DNA of 64,000 nucleotides from Dyadobacter sp. CY345 (GCF_021502725.1 NZ_JAKFFS010000005.1:124001-188000); one strand, 5' to 3'; positions 9,730 through 18,659 are shown, numbered from the stretch's first letter. Made by a program: numbers and translations. The notes: generated by a model from the sequence alone, not told the origin.

Positions 9730-10833
9730 ATAAATATCCAGAATTTCTTTACTAATTTTTCGTTCCCACTCTGCCTGTGCAGTGGCGTTTAACCCGTGGG
9801 CAGTTGCAGCGTCGTACGCTTCCTGTTCCCGGTTCATCTCTCTAAAAGCTTCTAGAAATTGGTATTGAATTTCACTGTCATAATCTTCGATCGTCAACTC
9901 TCCTGATTCCAGCCGTTTTTTGAAACGCTCAACGACAACCCTCGTGATGTCAAAATGCAGCTGTTCATGTCTCAATGTCCCCGCATTCTTCGCTTCCGGC
10001 AGTCCCCAGGACATACTTTTTACCATAAAAATTTTCAAATCAATTTGAAGAATCAGATCATCATCTTTTGGATAGGAGTGGCCTTCATAAGCAAAAGATG
10101 TAAATACCGCGGCGGCATATCTGCTGCCCGGTCTGCTCTTTTGTCCCTGAAAATCAGACCATACGAGTGGTCGTTTAACACTGTAAAAAACGGTATCAGC
10201 CTTATCCTGCGCGGTTACTTCATTAAAAACGATTTTCAGGTTTTTTGACAGAGCAGGATTTTTGCCATTATTTGATGCCATCCACTTTTGAAAATGGATC
10301 AATGCCTGGTCCAGCATTTGCCGTATCAGTTTTTCATGATCATATTCTTTTTCCGGACGGGTGTAGGTCGCAGAAGTCTGGTAATTTGTAAGCTCAACGG
10401 GCACCATATTTCTATACCAGCGGAATGTCACTTCCAGCTTTATATCTCCGGAAACGCGGTTTGGGCCTAGTCGCTTTTCATTGATCTGGAAATCTTTGAT
10501 CGTAATTTGAAGCGGCAAAAGTTCAGCGTTTCTTCTAGGCGCAGCGTAGGACCAATAGGAAGCCAGCTCCTTTTCGACCGGGGTGGCTAGAGCGGCCGGT
10601 TTCTCCTTCCCAAAGGAAATAACTTTTCCAAAAACATTACCTCTTGTCTTGCGCTTGTCGTCCACATCCTGCACAAAGAATTTGTTCGACCGGATTATGG
10701 ACGACGGTTCTCTTGTGAGCGTTATAATCTCAGGAGTAATTTGAGCAAAAGAAACCAGGTTCAGAAAAATAAATAAGCAAATCAGGCCATTAGTCCTGCT
10801 CTTATTTGTTAATCTATATTGAATCCAATTCAT
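9718..10833 (-). CDS. DUF922 putative secreted zinc protease
   Basis: 371 residues with an N-terminal signal peptide (hydrophobic GLICLFIFLNLVSFAQ, cleaved near residue 31). A DUF922-type core ends in HEQLHFD (289-295), the zinc-protease-like motif of this family, within a segment where KRPLVWSDFQG also matches relatives. The C-terminal region is charged and helical (EMNREQEAYDAATAHG). The ATG at 10833 is the only start giving a signal peptide. Probably periplasmic or extracellular; the true substrate is not known and protease activity is inferred from the motif alone. Divergent from the deaminase gene. Confidence 0.75.
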   Translation of the reverse strand: MNWIQYRLTNKSRTNGLICLFIFLNLVSFAQITPEIITLTREPSSIIRSNKFFVQDVDDKRKTRGNVFGKVISFGKEKPAALATPVEKELASYWSYAAPRRNAELLPLQITIKDFQINEKRLGPNRVSGDIKLEVTFRWYRNMVPVELTNYQTSATYTRPEKEYDHEKLIRQMLDQALIHFQKWMASNNGKNPALSKNLKIVFNEVTAQDKADTVFYSVKRPLVWSDFQGQKSRPGSRYAAAVFTSFAYEGHSYPKDDDLILQIDLKIFMVKSMSWGLPEAKNAGTLRHEQLHFDITRVVVERFKKRLESGELTIEDYDSEIQYQFLEAFREMNREQEAYDAATAHGLNATAQAEWERKISKEILDIYSRQ

Positions 10834-10876
10834 GCTTTATCTAAGTTTGCAGGTAATTTATGTTTTAAAGAATCGA

Positions 10877-11350
10877 ATGAGTGCACTAACAACGAAAAAC
10901 CGTCCGGAATTTGATGATATTTTTATGGAGCTTGCAATAAATCTTGCAAAACGCTCTCATTGCATCAAAGCGCAGGTCGGTGCGGTACTGACAAAGGATA
11001 CCCGGATTATTTCAATAGGTTATAACGGACCACCGGCAGGAACGCATAATTGCGACGAGGAATTTCCGGAAGTCGGTTGTCCGAGAGATGCAAAAGGAAG
11101 CTGTTCACTGGCGCTTCACGCTGAACAGAATGCCATTCTTTTTGCTGTTAAAAACGGATCAAACATTGAAGGAGCAACCCTTTTTGTAACATTAGCTCCT
11201 TGTATTTCCTGCGCCAGAGTTATTTATACAATGAAAATAAGTAAGGTGATTTTCCTGCATTCTTATGCAGCTTATAAGGGAATTGGCAGAGAAGAAGGCG
11301 TTGAGTTTTTAAGGACTTTTGGCGTGGAGGTTGAGCAATACGCTAAATAA
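10877..11350 (+). CDS. dCMP deaminase family protein
   Basis: 157 residues from the ATG at 10877 (MSALTTKNRPEF); the ATG at 10832 would add a 15-residue extension and face the divergent gene start. The cytidine/deoxycytidylate deaminase fold binds zinc through H81-A-E83 (LHAEQNAI) and C109/C112 (APCISCARV), with E83 as the proton shuttle. The insert GTHNCDEEFPEVGCPRDAKG, with further cysteines, is typical of deoxycytidylate deaminases that make dUMP for thymidylate synthesis, rather than tRNA adenosine deaminases. Followed directly by an inverted-repeat region. Confidence 0.9.
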   Translation: MSALTTKNRPEFDDIFMELAINLAKRSHCIKAQVGAVLTKDTRIISIGYNGPPAGTHNCDEEFPEVGCPRDAKGSCSLALHAEQNAILFAVKNGSNIEGATLFVTLAPCISCARVIYTMKISKVIFLHSYAAYKGIGREEGVEFLRTFGVEVEQYAK

Positions 11351-11530
11351 TTGTTAATGATTAAGGGTTAATTGTTAAGGGTTAATGAATTAACTGAGAT
11401 TGAGTTATCGCTAGTTAATCCACCATTATCAGTGGTGATGTCCACTGTGGCTGCGTGCTTATTCGCTAATAGATGGTTAATGATCAAGGGTCAATTAACC
11501 CTTAACCATTAATCCTTAACAATTATTAAT
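11345..11530. repeat. Imperfect long inverted repeat of TTAAGGGTTAAT units between two stop codons
   Basis: Two arms, 11345-11394 and 11473-11530, are imperfect inverted copies built from units such as GTTAAGGGTTAAT. Each arm starts at a stop codon: the deaminase TAA on the left and the slyD TAA on the right. The 78-bp spacer contains TGGTGATGTCCAC (11433-11445), which is also found inside the slyD 3' end (11530-11542). Read on the minus strand this spacer encodes H-S-G-H-H-H-stop, a vestigial copy of the slyD tail. It may act as a bidirectional transcript end, but there is no U-tract. Confidence 0.6.
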
Positions 11531-12038
11531 GGTGATGTCCACCCTCGCCATGAACGTGTCCGTGACTGATTTCTTCATCAGTTGCAGGGCGAACTGTTAA
11601 GATTGAGCCTTGGAAATGCATTTCTTTTCCAGCAAGCGGATGATTGAAATTCATGACAACCACTTCGTCTTTCACTTCAACAACCTGGCCATGCATACGC
11701 TCACCATCTTCGTTTGTCATCGGAACAATATTTCCGATCTCCAAAAGTTCTTCCTGGTCAACACCTTCCATAGCAAAAACAGCCTTTGGTAGCTCTACAA
11801 TTGCCTCAGGGTCAAATTCTCCATAACCTTCTTCGGGGGAGACAACGAAGTCGAAAGTATCACCCTGAGCAAGTCCTTCAATCTTCTCTTCAAAGCCCTC
11901 AGGAAGTCCGCTGATTCCTTGGATAAAATACATCGGATCTTCTTCCGTTACTACTTCTACAATATCCATTTCACCGTCATTGTCAGGTATTCTAAGACTA
12001 TATATAAGTGCTACGACATTATTCTTTTCGACTTTCAT
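11526..12038 (-). CDS. slyD: SlyD-type FKBP peptidyl-prolyl cis-trans isomerase
   Basis: 170 residues. The FKBP fold is split by an insert-in-flap chaperone domain (~70-125), the arrangement of SlyD, a cytoplasmic prolyl isomerase and metal-binding chaperone. Visible markers are VVSPEEGYGEFDP and FNHPLAGKEMHFQG. The C-terminus is a short histidine-rich tail (HGHVHGEGGHHH), shorter than in E. coli but able to bind nickel or other metals. The molecule is very acidic. Start ATG at 12038 gives MKVEKNNVVALIYSL, matching relatives. Confidence 0.92.
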   Translation of the reverse strand: MKVEKNNVVALIYSLRIPDNDGEMDIVEVVTEEDPMYFIQGISGLPEGFEEKIEGLAQGDTFDFVVSPEEGYGEFDPEAIVELPKAVFAMEGVDQEELLEIGNIVPMTNEDGERMHGQVVEVKDEVVVMNFNHPLAGKEMHFQGSILTVRPATDEEISHGHVHGEGGHHH

Positions 12039-12137
12039 TTGCTTGTTTGGTTAAAATATTGGTTGTTGTAAAATAATTGTTCCACGTTGGATTAGGAAAA
12101 ACAAACGTACGGGAATTTTGCCAAAATGTCTTTTTTT

Positions 12138-12740
12138 ATGAATTTTTTAGCGCATTTATTGCTTTCAGGAGACAATGAGGAGGTAATTATTGGAAATTAT
12201 GTCGGAGATTTTATAAAAGGCAGATTGACCGGCGATAAGATAATTGGCTGGAGTAACGATTTTCTGCTCGGAGTAAAATTGCACAGGCATATTGACATGT
12301 TTACCGATGAGCACCCAATCGTAAGAGAGGCAAAGCATAAGGCTGCGGAAGAGCTGGGAAGAACGGCAGGAATCGCGATTGATATTTACTTTGATTATTT
12401 TTTAGCCAAATATTTTGATCAATTTTGCAACGAGACACTCGCAGCATATAGTGCCAGAATGTATGACGTGATCCGGAAAAATGATCCGTTGATTCCGGAT
12501 CATATGAAATCTATGGTGCGAACAATGATCAAGCAGGATTGGCTAAATACCTATGAAACGCTGGAAGGAATCAAACTGACTTTTAAAAGGTTGTCCGGAA
12601 GAGCTGAGTTTCTGGAAGTCTTAAATCTGGCGGACAAAGATTTAAAAAGGAACGAAGAATTTTATCATAATAAATTCGATCTTTTTTTTCCGTTGCTGCA
12701 AGCAGAATCAGCCAGGTTTATCGTTGAAACCAGGGATTAG
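12138..12740 (+). CDS. Acyl carrier protein phosphodiesterase-like (AcpH/DUF479)
   Basis: 200 residues from the ATG at 12138 (MNFLAHLLLSGDNEE), which matches the conserved MNFLAHL start; another ATG four codons upstream (12126) is possible. E. coli AcpH removes the phosphopantetheine arm from holo-ACP with an HD-like metal site. Seen here are HL near the start, NYVGDFIKGR, HRHIDMFTDEHP and the FDYFLAKYFDQF segment, so candidate metal ligands are kept. Substrate is inferred from the family. It precedes holA by 41 bp on the same strand. Confidence 0.8.
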   Translation: MNFLAHLLLSGDNEEVIIGNYVGDFIKGRLTGDKIIGWSNDFLLGVKLHRHIDMFTDEHPIVREAKHKAAEELGRTAGIAIDIYFDYFLAKYFDQFCNETLAAYSARMYDVIRKNDPLIPDHMKSMVRTMIKQDWLNTYETLEGIKLTFKRLSGRAEFLEVLNLADKDLKRNEEFYHNKFDLFFPLLQAESARFIVETRD

Positions 12741-12781
12741 GTGTTGTTGAAGTTATTATATATTAAAAATCAAAATAAAAA

Positions 12782-13801
12782 ATGGCTCAAACGCCTGACG
12801 CTGCACTTAAAGAAATTAAAGCTAAGAAGTTTAAACCGGTATATTTCCTACACGGCGACGAACCTTTTTACATTGATATTATTGCTGATGCCCTTGAAGA
12901 ACGTGTTGTATCCGAGTCTGAAAAAGGATTTAATCAGTTTGTGCTTTACGGTAAAGATACCGATGTGGCCGGCGTGCTGAGTTATGCAAGACGTTATCCA
13001 TTTATGGCAGAACGGCAGCTTGTGATTGTCAAAGATGCCAATAAACTCGGCGGTATTGATCAAAAAGAACAACAGGCGCGTCTTGAAGATTATGCCCAAA
13101 ATCCGCTGCACAGTACCGTTCTTGTGTTTTGTTTTCACGCGAATGCAGACGAGCGGAAAACTTTCATCAAAGCTTTCAATACGCATGGCCATGTCATACA
13201 ATCAAAAAAAATGTATGACAATAAATTGCCGGATTGGGTTGCTTCTTATTGTCAATCGGAAGGAGTTAAAATAAGTCCGAAGGCGGTACAGATGATGGTA
13301 GACAATATTGGTAATGATTTAAAAAGGCTTACCAATGAGATTCGGAAAATTATGGTTAACCTCCGTGTTGATCAGGGAATCGATGCTGAGGTAGTGGAGC
13401 GTTTTGTGGGAATCAGCAAGGAGTATAATGTTTTTGAATTTCAAAAAGCGCTTTTGATGCGCGACGTGATCAAAGCGAATAAAATTGCCACGCATTTTTC
13501 CGCCAACACGAAGGACAATCCGCTTGCCCCGATTTTGATCATTCTTTTTGGTTTTTTTTCAAAGGTTTTACTGGTCCACGCCAGTCAGGATAAGTCTGAA
13601 AAGGGCATGGCTGCCGCATTGGGCGTAAATCCTTTTTTTGTTAAAGATTATTCGCTGGCAGCCAGAAATTACCCTTTGCCGAAGGTCGCCCACGTGATTC
13701 ACTATTTACGTGAAACAGACAGCCGGTTAAAAGGTCTTGACGGCGTGAGTACACCGGAAGGAGAACTTTTGAAGGAACTTGTTTTTAAAATCGTTCATTA
13801 G
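12782..13801 (+). CDS. holA: DNA polymerase III delta subunit
   Basis: 339 residues, the usual length. Delta opens the sliding clamp as part of the clamp loader. It has the N-terminal KPVYFLHGDEPFYID degenerate P-loop strand of the family, the RRYPFMAERQLVIVKDA strand, a middle helical domain with LTNEIRKI and the C-terminal collar domain (LRETDSRLKGLDG, a conserved delta motif). Divergent enough from E. coli that identity rests on these motifs plus length. The gene is followed by a strong terminator. Confidence 0.9.
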   Translation: MAQTPDAALKEIKAKKFKPVYFLHGDEPFYIDIIADALEERVVSESEKGFNQFVLYGKDTDVAGVLSYARRYPFMAERQLVIVKDANKLGGIDQKEQQARLEDYAQNPLHSTVLVFCFHANADERKTFIKAFNTHGHVIQSKKMYDNKLPDWVASYCQSEGVKISPKAVQMMVDNIGNDLKRLTNEIRKIMVNLRVDQGIDAEVVERFVGISKEYNVFEFQKALLMRDVIKANKIATHFSANTKDNPLAPILIILFGFFSKVLLVHASQDKSEKGMAAALGVNPFFVKDYSLAARNYPLPKVAHVIHYLRETDSRLKGLDGVSTPEGELLKELVFKIVH

Positions 13802-13807
13802 GTCGTC

Positions 13808-13845
13808 TTACGAGGCATTGGCAAAATGCCTCGTAAAATTCTTTT
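13808..13845 (+). terminator. Intrinsic terminator after holA
   Basis: A perfect 12-bp stem (ttacgaggcatt / aatgcctcgtaa, 13808-13836) with a 5-nt loop is followed by AATTCTTTTT. It also sits at the 3' end of the convergent oxygenase pseudogene. Confidence 0.8.
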
Positions 13846-14558
13846 TAGCTTTGTGCGTCGTGAAAAATGATTCCCAGCGTATACCTTTCGCCTGAATGAA
13901 CCTCGCTCACGCCGTGTTTCATCTTGACCCGGTAATAACCTCTGCTGCCTTTCGCCGGCCGGAAATTGGTTGTGAACAAAAGGATGTCGCCCTTTTTTGG
14001 TTTTAAAACAATCGCTTTGGATTGTGCGCGGGGTATTTGTTGGACTAAAACAAATTCGCCTCCATGATAATCTTCATCAGCTTCATTCAGAAAGATCACG
14101 AGCTGCATAGGGAAAAATATTTCGCCATATAAATCCTGATGTAACGTATTATGACCGCCGTGGCCATATTTCAGCACAAGTACCGTTGGTTTGGTCTGTC
14201 CATGCTCACGGCATAACTCGTGAAGTTCTTCCAACGATTCAGAAAACGTTTTATTAATGTTCAACACGGTCATCCAGTTGTTGGCAATCGGGACAAGTTT
14301 TGGATAAACTGTTTTCCTAACCTCCTAAATCAACTCAGGCAATGGATATTGAAAATATTTATACTCACCCAAGCCGAATCGATAGCGTTCCATTACGATT
14401 GTCTTGCGGTATAATGCTTGGTTTTGGTATTGCTTGATTAGCGATGCACATTGCTCCGAACTAATGACATTTTTTAAAACAGCAAAACCGTTGCTGTTCA
14501 TATTTTCGGTAATTTTCTTCCAGTCTAAGGATTCGATTATGTCAGAGATTGTGTTCAT
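13845..14558 (-). pseudogene. 2OG-Fe(II) oxygenase interrupted by an in-frame amber codon
   Basis: One reading frame of 238 codons from the ATG at 14558 to 13845 is broken only by TAG at codon 78 (plus-strand 14325-14327). Both halves are in the same frame, and the sequence between them reads on sensibly (EVRKTVYPKLVPIANNW). The product would be a prolyl-hydroxylase-like non-heme iron dioxygenase: HxD at H140/D142 (LHQDLYGEIFF), distal H215 (KHGVSEVHSG) and an arginine for 2-oxoglutarate (GERYTLG). All catalytic residues lie after the stop. A CAG (Gln) to TAG change would explain it. It may be a recent nonsense mutation, suppressed, or a sequencing error. Confidence 0.85.
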
Positions 14559-14611
14559 TGTTGAAGGATTACTATTTGATACGACAAAAGTATCCCGCCC
14601 CTTAAATTGAA

Positions 14612-14656
14612 AAAACCTGAATCTTGCTGAGTTGGCGTCAACATAATTCAGGTTTT
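14612..14656 (-). terminator. Terminator after the ABC exporter gene
   Basis: An 11-bp stem (aaaacctgaat / attcaggtttt) encloses a small inner hairpin (GTTG gcgt CAAC). On the minus strand it ends in a run of six T, placed 21 bp past the ABC gene stop. Confidence 0.65.
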
Positions 14657-14676
14657 CAAATAATTCACAATTTCGA

Positions 14677-16455
14677 TCAGGACTCCAATGCGTGAACGTC
14701 TTTTCGCTCGCCTATTTGTTGTCTCCACATGGCGTAATAAAGGCCTTTTTCTTCGAGCAGCGCGTTGTGGCTACCGGTTTCAATGATATTTCCTTTTTCT
14801 AAAACATAAATTCGGTCAGCATACATAATCGTGGAAAGTCTGTGGGCGATCATAACCGTAATGTGCTGGCGTTGGCTTGTAATGTTGCGGATCGTGTTCG
14901 AAATTTCCTCTTCCGTCAGAGAATCAAGCGCGGAAGTTGCTTCGTCAAAAATCATCAAATGAGGGTTTCGCAAAAGCGCCCGGGCAATTGACAGGCGCTG
15001 GCGTTCACCTCCTGATAATTTCAAGCCGCCTTCTCCGATCACCGTGTCAATTCCATTTTCGGCTCGTAACAACAGGTTGTAGCACGCCGCCTTTTTCAGT
15101 ACTTCCGTGATCATTTCATCAGTCGCGGCGGGATTGACAAATAAAAGATTTTCCTTGATCGTTCCTGAAAAAAGCTGTGTATCCTGCGTGACAAAACCGA
15201 TCTGATGTCTCAATTCTTCAAAATCTATACTGCTGTCGCTGTGATCGTTATAGTATATACTTCCGGTATTTGGATGATATAGTCCCACCAGCAATTTGAC
15301 CAGTGTCGTTTTTCCTGATCCCGACGGACCTACAAAAGCGATGGTTTCTCCTCGTTTAACATCGAACGAAATTTCGTCCAGTGCTGGTCTCCTTGCAGTT
15401 TGATGCTGGAAATGGACTTTTTCAAAACGTAATGTTTCAACAGCGTCAATTCGTTCCGGATGCGCAGGTTTTCTTTCGATTGGTCTGCTTAATAATTTTT
15501 CAAGATTTATCAAAGACGCTTCTGCTTCGCGATAGGACAAAATCACATTACCCAATTCCTGTAAAGGTGTGAAAATAAAGAATGAGTAAAATTGCATCAT
15601 CATCATTTGCCCGACCGTGATCTGATCATGAAATACAAAAAACAGCAGCGAAAACATGATACATTGCTGTAAGAAATTAACGAACGTTCCCTGGATGAAA
15701 CTGATCGATCGGATACTTTTAACCTTTTTTAATTCCAGTTTCAGGATCTTAAATGTTGTTAAATTAAGCCGGCGAATTTCCTGTTGGGTAAGGCCCAGAC
15801 TTTTTACAAGCTCAATATTTCGCAGAGATTCCGTCGTCGAACCCGCCAGCGCTGTCGTTTCTTTGACAATATTTTTTTGTACCTCTTTAATCTTCCGACT
15901 TAGAATACTGGTAAGCAAAGCCAGCACAACGGAACCGACCAGATAGATAACCGGAAGCATTGGGCTAAGTTTAAATGCTACTATGGTTACAAAGACAATT
16001 CCGACTAACGTTGCAAACAACACGTTTACAAAACTGGTGATGAATTTTTCGCAATCGGCCCGTACTTTTTGTAAAACTGACAAGGTTTCTCCACTGCGCT
16101 GATCTTCGAAATCCTGATAGGGCAAACGCAGCGCATGGCGTAACCCATCGGTATAAAGGTCCGCTCCAAATTTCTGAATCACCACATTGACAACGTAATC
16201 CTGGAACGCTTTTGCGATCCTGGAAACCATAGCGGCCCCAATGATCATCAATAAGCCAATCGTGATACCTTTGAAAAACTCGTCGTTTAAACCATTGTCG
16301 CGGAAATATTTTGCCTTGTTTGCAAACGGATCTATTAAAACATTTCCCAGAATGTAGGGATTCAGTAAAGAGAAGATCTGGTTAATAGCCGCTAGGATCA
16401 ATGCAAGAAAAATGAGGCCTTTATATCGGCTAAGATATTGTAATAATAATTTCAT
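14677..16455 (-). CDS. ABC exporter, fused membrane and ATPase domains
   Basis: 592 residues, a half-size exporter of the MsbA/ABCB class that works as a homodimer. Six membrane helices lie in residues ~10-310, then the nucleotide-binding domain: Walker A GPSGSGKT (376-383), Q-loop near VTQDTQLF, signature LSGGE (480-484), Walker B LMIFDEATSALD and H-loop in AHRLST. Substrate cannot be read; lipid A, other lipids or peptides are options. No partner membrane-fusion protein is adjacent. Confidence 0.88.
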   Translation of the reverse strand: MKLLLQYLSRYKGLIFLALILAAINQIFSLLNPYILGNVLIDPFANKAKYFRDNGLNDEFFKGITIGLLMIIGAAMVSRIAKAFQDYVVNVVIQKFGADLYTDGLRHALRLPYQDFEDQRSGETLSVLQKVRADCEKFITSFVNVLFATLVGIVFVTIVAFKLSPMLPVIYLVGSVVLALLTSILSRKIKEVQKNIVKETTALAGSTTESLRNIELVKSLGLTQQEIRRLNLTTFKILKLELKKVKSIRSISFIQGTFVNFLQQCIMFSLLFFVFHDQITVGQMMMMQFYSFFIFTPLQELGNVILSYREAEASLINLEKLLSRPIERKPAHPERIDAVETLRFEKVHFQHQTARRPALDEISFDVKRGETIAFVGPSGSGKTTLVKLLVGLYHPNTGSIYYNDHSDSSIDFEELRHQIGFVTQDTQLFSGTIKENLLFVNPAATDEMITEVLKKAACYNLLLRAENGIDTVIGEGGLKLSGGERQRLSIARALLRNPHLMIFDEATSALDSLTEEEISNTIRNITSQRQHITVMIAHRLSTIMYADRIYVLEKGNIIETGSHNALLEEKGLYYAMWRQQIGERKDVHALES

Positions 16456-16551
16456 GTCGTGGTGAAATGGCTGTGGTATTTTATGCTAATCATTGTATTA
16501 ACTTAAAGATAGGAAATTAAATTCTGTTGAATCGGCCGAAATTAGCAGAAA

Positions 16552-16590
16552 GTAAAAATCCATCCAAAAGCCCAGTGGTTCGGATGGATT
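16552..16590 (-). terminator. Intrinsic terminator after the AraC-family regulator
   Basis: A perfect 9-bp stem (aatccatcc / ggatggatt, 16557-16590) with a 16-nt loop is followed on the minus strand by a T5 tract. It lies about 80 bp past the regulator stop and before the ABC gene start. A second dyad at 16656-16679 over the stop codon lacks a T tract. Confidence 0.6.
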
Positions 16591-16671
16591 GTATTCTTAG
16601 TGCCAGAATTTGCAAGTCGGGTTATCTTTTGATTTACAGCATTTTATTGTTTTTTTTAACTGACCTCGCGG

Positions 16672-17583
16672 TCAGTTAAATGTTTGCCTGAACTCGAGTG
16701 GCGAAATGTTCACTTTTTTCTTAAACAGTTTATTGAACGACTGAGGGTATTCAAAACCCAGCTGATAAGCAATTTCAGCGACCGATAAATTGGTTACGGA
16801 AAGATATTCCTTGGCCTTTTCAATCAGTTTTGCCTGAATGTGTTGCTGGGCGCTTTGGCCGGTCAGCGAGCGTAACATATCGCTTAAATAATTGGGCGAT
16901 ACATGAAAAGTTTTTGCCAGGAGTTCGACGGATGGAAGCCCGTTTTTCAAGGTTTCTTCGTCCTCGAAATATGCGTTGAGAAACGTCTCCATCTTAGTCA
17001 GCAAATCGTTGTTGACGGCTTTTCGTGTAATAAACTGTCTCTCGTAAAACCTGTTGCTGTAATTAAGCAACAGATCAATTTGCGACAGAATAATGTCCTG
17101 CGTATGCCGGTCTATATGCTGATATTCTTCATCAATTTTTTCAAAAATCGCGATGATGTTTTTTTCTTCTTTTTCTGAAAGATGTAGTGCTTCATTAACG
17201 GCATATGAAAAGAAGCCGTAATTTTTGATCATTGCAGCAAGCGGATGTTTGTATAGAAAATCATGATGAAACAGCAATGTATATCCGGCGCCTTGCTCCG
17301 AATTCAGGATTTCGGCGTGGGGAACGTTAAGCGACTGGATCTGTTTAGTAGAAACAAAAGTCATGACACCCTTGTCGTAGTCGTAATACTGCTGACCATA
17401 TTTCACTTTGCCTGTAATGTCTTTTTTCAGGGATACGCAGTAAAAATTCAGCGTAAAATGTTCCCAGGCGACGTCCTCCGCAAAACGCATATCCCGGACG
17501 CGAACGACGCTGACGAGTGGGTGCAACGGCTCGGGCAAAGAGACCATACGGTGAAACTCAGATATGGAGTTAATGATCTTCAT
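16672..17583 (-). CDS. AraC-family transcriptional regulator
   Basis: 303 residues. An N-terminal cupin-like sensor region (~20-170) is followed by a C-terminal AraC/XylS double helix-turn-helix (~205-303): first helix pair at VELLAKTFHVSPNYLSDMLR, second at SVAEIAYQLGFEYPQSFNKLF, ending KKKVNISPLEFRQ. It sits 63 bp downstream of the SDR gene on the same strand, so it probably shares its transcript and may control it. A 21-bp-phased direct repeat at the SDR promoter is a fitting AraC-type target. Ligand unknown. Confidence 0.9.
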   Translation of the reverse strand: MKIINSISEFHRMVSLPEPLHPLVSVVRVRDMRFAEDVAWEHFTLNFYCVSLKKDITGKVKYGQQYYDYDKGVMTFVSTKQIQSLNVPHAEILNSEQGAGYTLLFHHDFLYKHPLAAMIKNYGFFSYAVNEALHLSEKEEKNIIAIFEKIDEEYQHIDRHTQDIILSQIDLLLNYSNRFYERQFITRKAVNNDLLTKMETFLNAYFEDEETLKNGLPSVELLAKTFHVSPNYLSDMLRSLTGQSAQQHIQAKLIEKAKEYLSVTNLSVAEIAYQLGFEYPQSFNKLFKKKVNISPLEFRQTFN

Positions 17584-17646
17584 TTTCTTGCTTTTATTAA
17601 GTTTGAACCTGCAACCGTCTTTTCGGCAGTTACAGGTTTTTGATAA

Positions 17647-18447
17647 CTATCCCAGAATCTGTTTTCTAATCTCCTTTCTGAATTCTTCCCCGCCAACTTC
17701 CATACGTCTTGCATACAATGCTTTGGCATCGTCACCTGCAACATAACGGATCTGATCTTTGTCGTCCGTTGCGGCTTCGTAGACAACTTCGGCAATTTGT
17801 TCGGCGGTTGAGGCAGCTTTCATCGTTTCAATCGCAGCGAAAAGCTTTTCTTCGAGCTCCTGATAATCGGGATGAGTACTTTTATCAAGTGATCTGCCGG
17901 TAAAGTCAGTTGCAATGCCTCCCGGCGCAACGGTTTTTATTTTAATATTATGCAAACCTAATTCAAAGGACATACCCTCAGACCAGCCCTCCAACGCAAA
18001 TTTAGTAGCATGATAAATGGAGTGCAAGGGGAATGTGAGAAATCCACCCGTCGAGGTTGTGCTTATAAACAAACCGTTTTTCTTTTCTCTGAAATGTGGA
18101 ATAAACGCCTGCGTGACGCGCAGCACTGCTAAAAGGTTGGTACTGATCTGTTGGGAAATCTGCTCTTCGGTAAGCGCTTCCAGAGCACCCATAAGCCCAT
18201 AACCTGCGTTATTGAACACTACATCAATTGGCTTTAAAGAAATAGCCTTGGCCACAGTCTTTTTGATTTGCTCGGCATCGGTTACATCAAGCGGCAAAAG
18301 CGTAATATTTTCCAGTTGATTAAGTTCTGTTTCTTTTGCCGGGTTTCGCATCGTAGCGATCACATTCCATCCTTTTGCCTGAAATAGTTTTGCGGTTGCT
18401 TTCCCTAATCCTGATGATGCTCCTGTAATGAAAATTGTTTTTTGCAT
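17647..18447 (-). CDS. Short-chain dehydrogenase/reductase (SDR)
   Basis: 266 residues of a classical SDR, an NAD(P)-dependent oxidoreductase. The cofactor motif TGASSGLG is at 8-15, NNAGYG follows the beta-4 strand, and the active-site pair is Y145/K149 (YHATK) with an upstream serine in STTSTGG. R33 after the second strand (ATMRNP) suggests NADP preference. Substrate unknown. It is first in a probable two-gene unit with the AraC-family regulator. Confidence 0.92.
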   Translation of the reverse strand: MQKTIFITGASSGLGKATAKLFQAKGWNVIATMRNPAKETELNQLENITLLPLDVTDAEQIKKTVAKAISLKPIDVVFNNAGYGLMGALEALTEEQISQQISTNLLAVLRVTQAFIPHFREKKNGLFISTTSTGGFLTFPLHSIYHATKFALEGWSEGMSFELGLHNIKIKTVAPGGIATDFTGRSLDKSTHPDYQELEEKLFAAIETMKAASTAEQIAEVVYEAATDDKDQIRYVAGDDAKALYARRMEVGGEEFRKEIRKQILG

Positions 18448-18471
18448 TTTGTCAGTGTTTTAATGTCTGAT

Positions 18472-18480
18472 GCAAAATTC
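18472..18480 (-). promoter_or_regulatory. Candidate -7 element of the SDR/AraC unit
   Basis: On the minus strand GAATTTTGC is one base off the consensus TAnnTTTGC, 25 bp before the SDR start codon. The direct repeats upstream would overlap its -33 region. Confidence 0.4.
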
Positions 18481-18500
18481 CGGCAAGTCTCATCGGGATG

Positions 18501-18533
18501 TGTTTCCAAATCAAGGTTACTTGTTTCCAAATC
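18501..18533. promoter_or_regulatory. Direct-repeat operator, two copies of TGTTTCCAAATC
   Basis: TGTTTCCAAATC occurs at 18501-18512 and again at 18522-18533, identical and exactly 21 bp apart start to start, i.e. two helical turns. This is the geometry bound by AraC-family activators, and an AraC-family gene is in the same unit. The site lies 54-86 bp upstream of the SDR start codon, touching the inferred -33 position. Binding is inferred. Confidence 0.6.
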
Positions 18534-18659
18534 GGGGAGGAGCGTTTTTCTCAGTATCACAAAGCAGTATTTTTAATCAGAAAGCGATTTCTCAACTGAC
18601 TCACAGAAAAATATAATAACCGGCCTGGGTATAATAGGAAAATATAATTCATGGAAAGC

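Noticed and set aside
16656..16679. 10-bp dyad over the stop of the AraC-family gene
   Set aside because: On the gene strand it is followed by A-rich, not T-rich, sequence; the hairpin at 16557-16590 is the better terminator.
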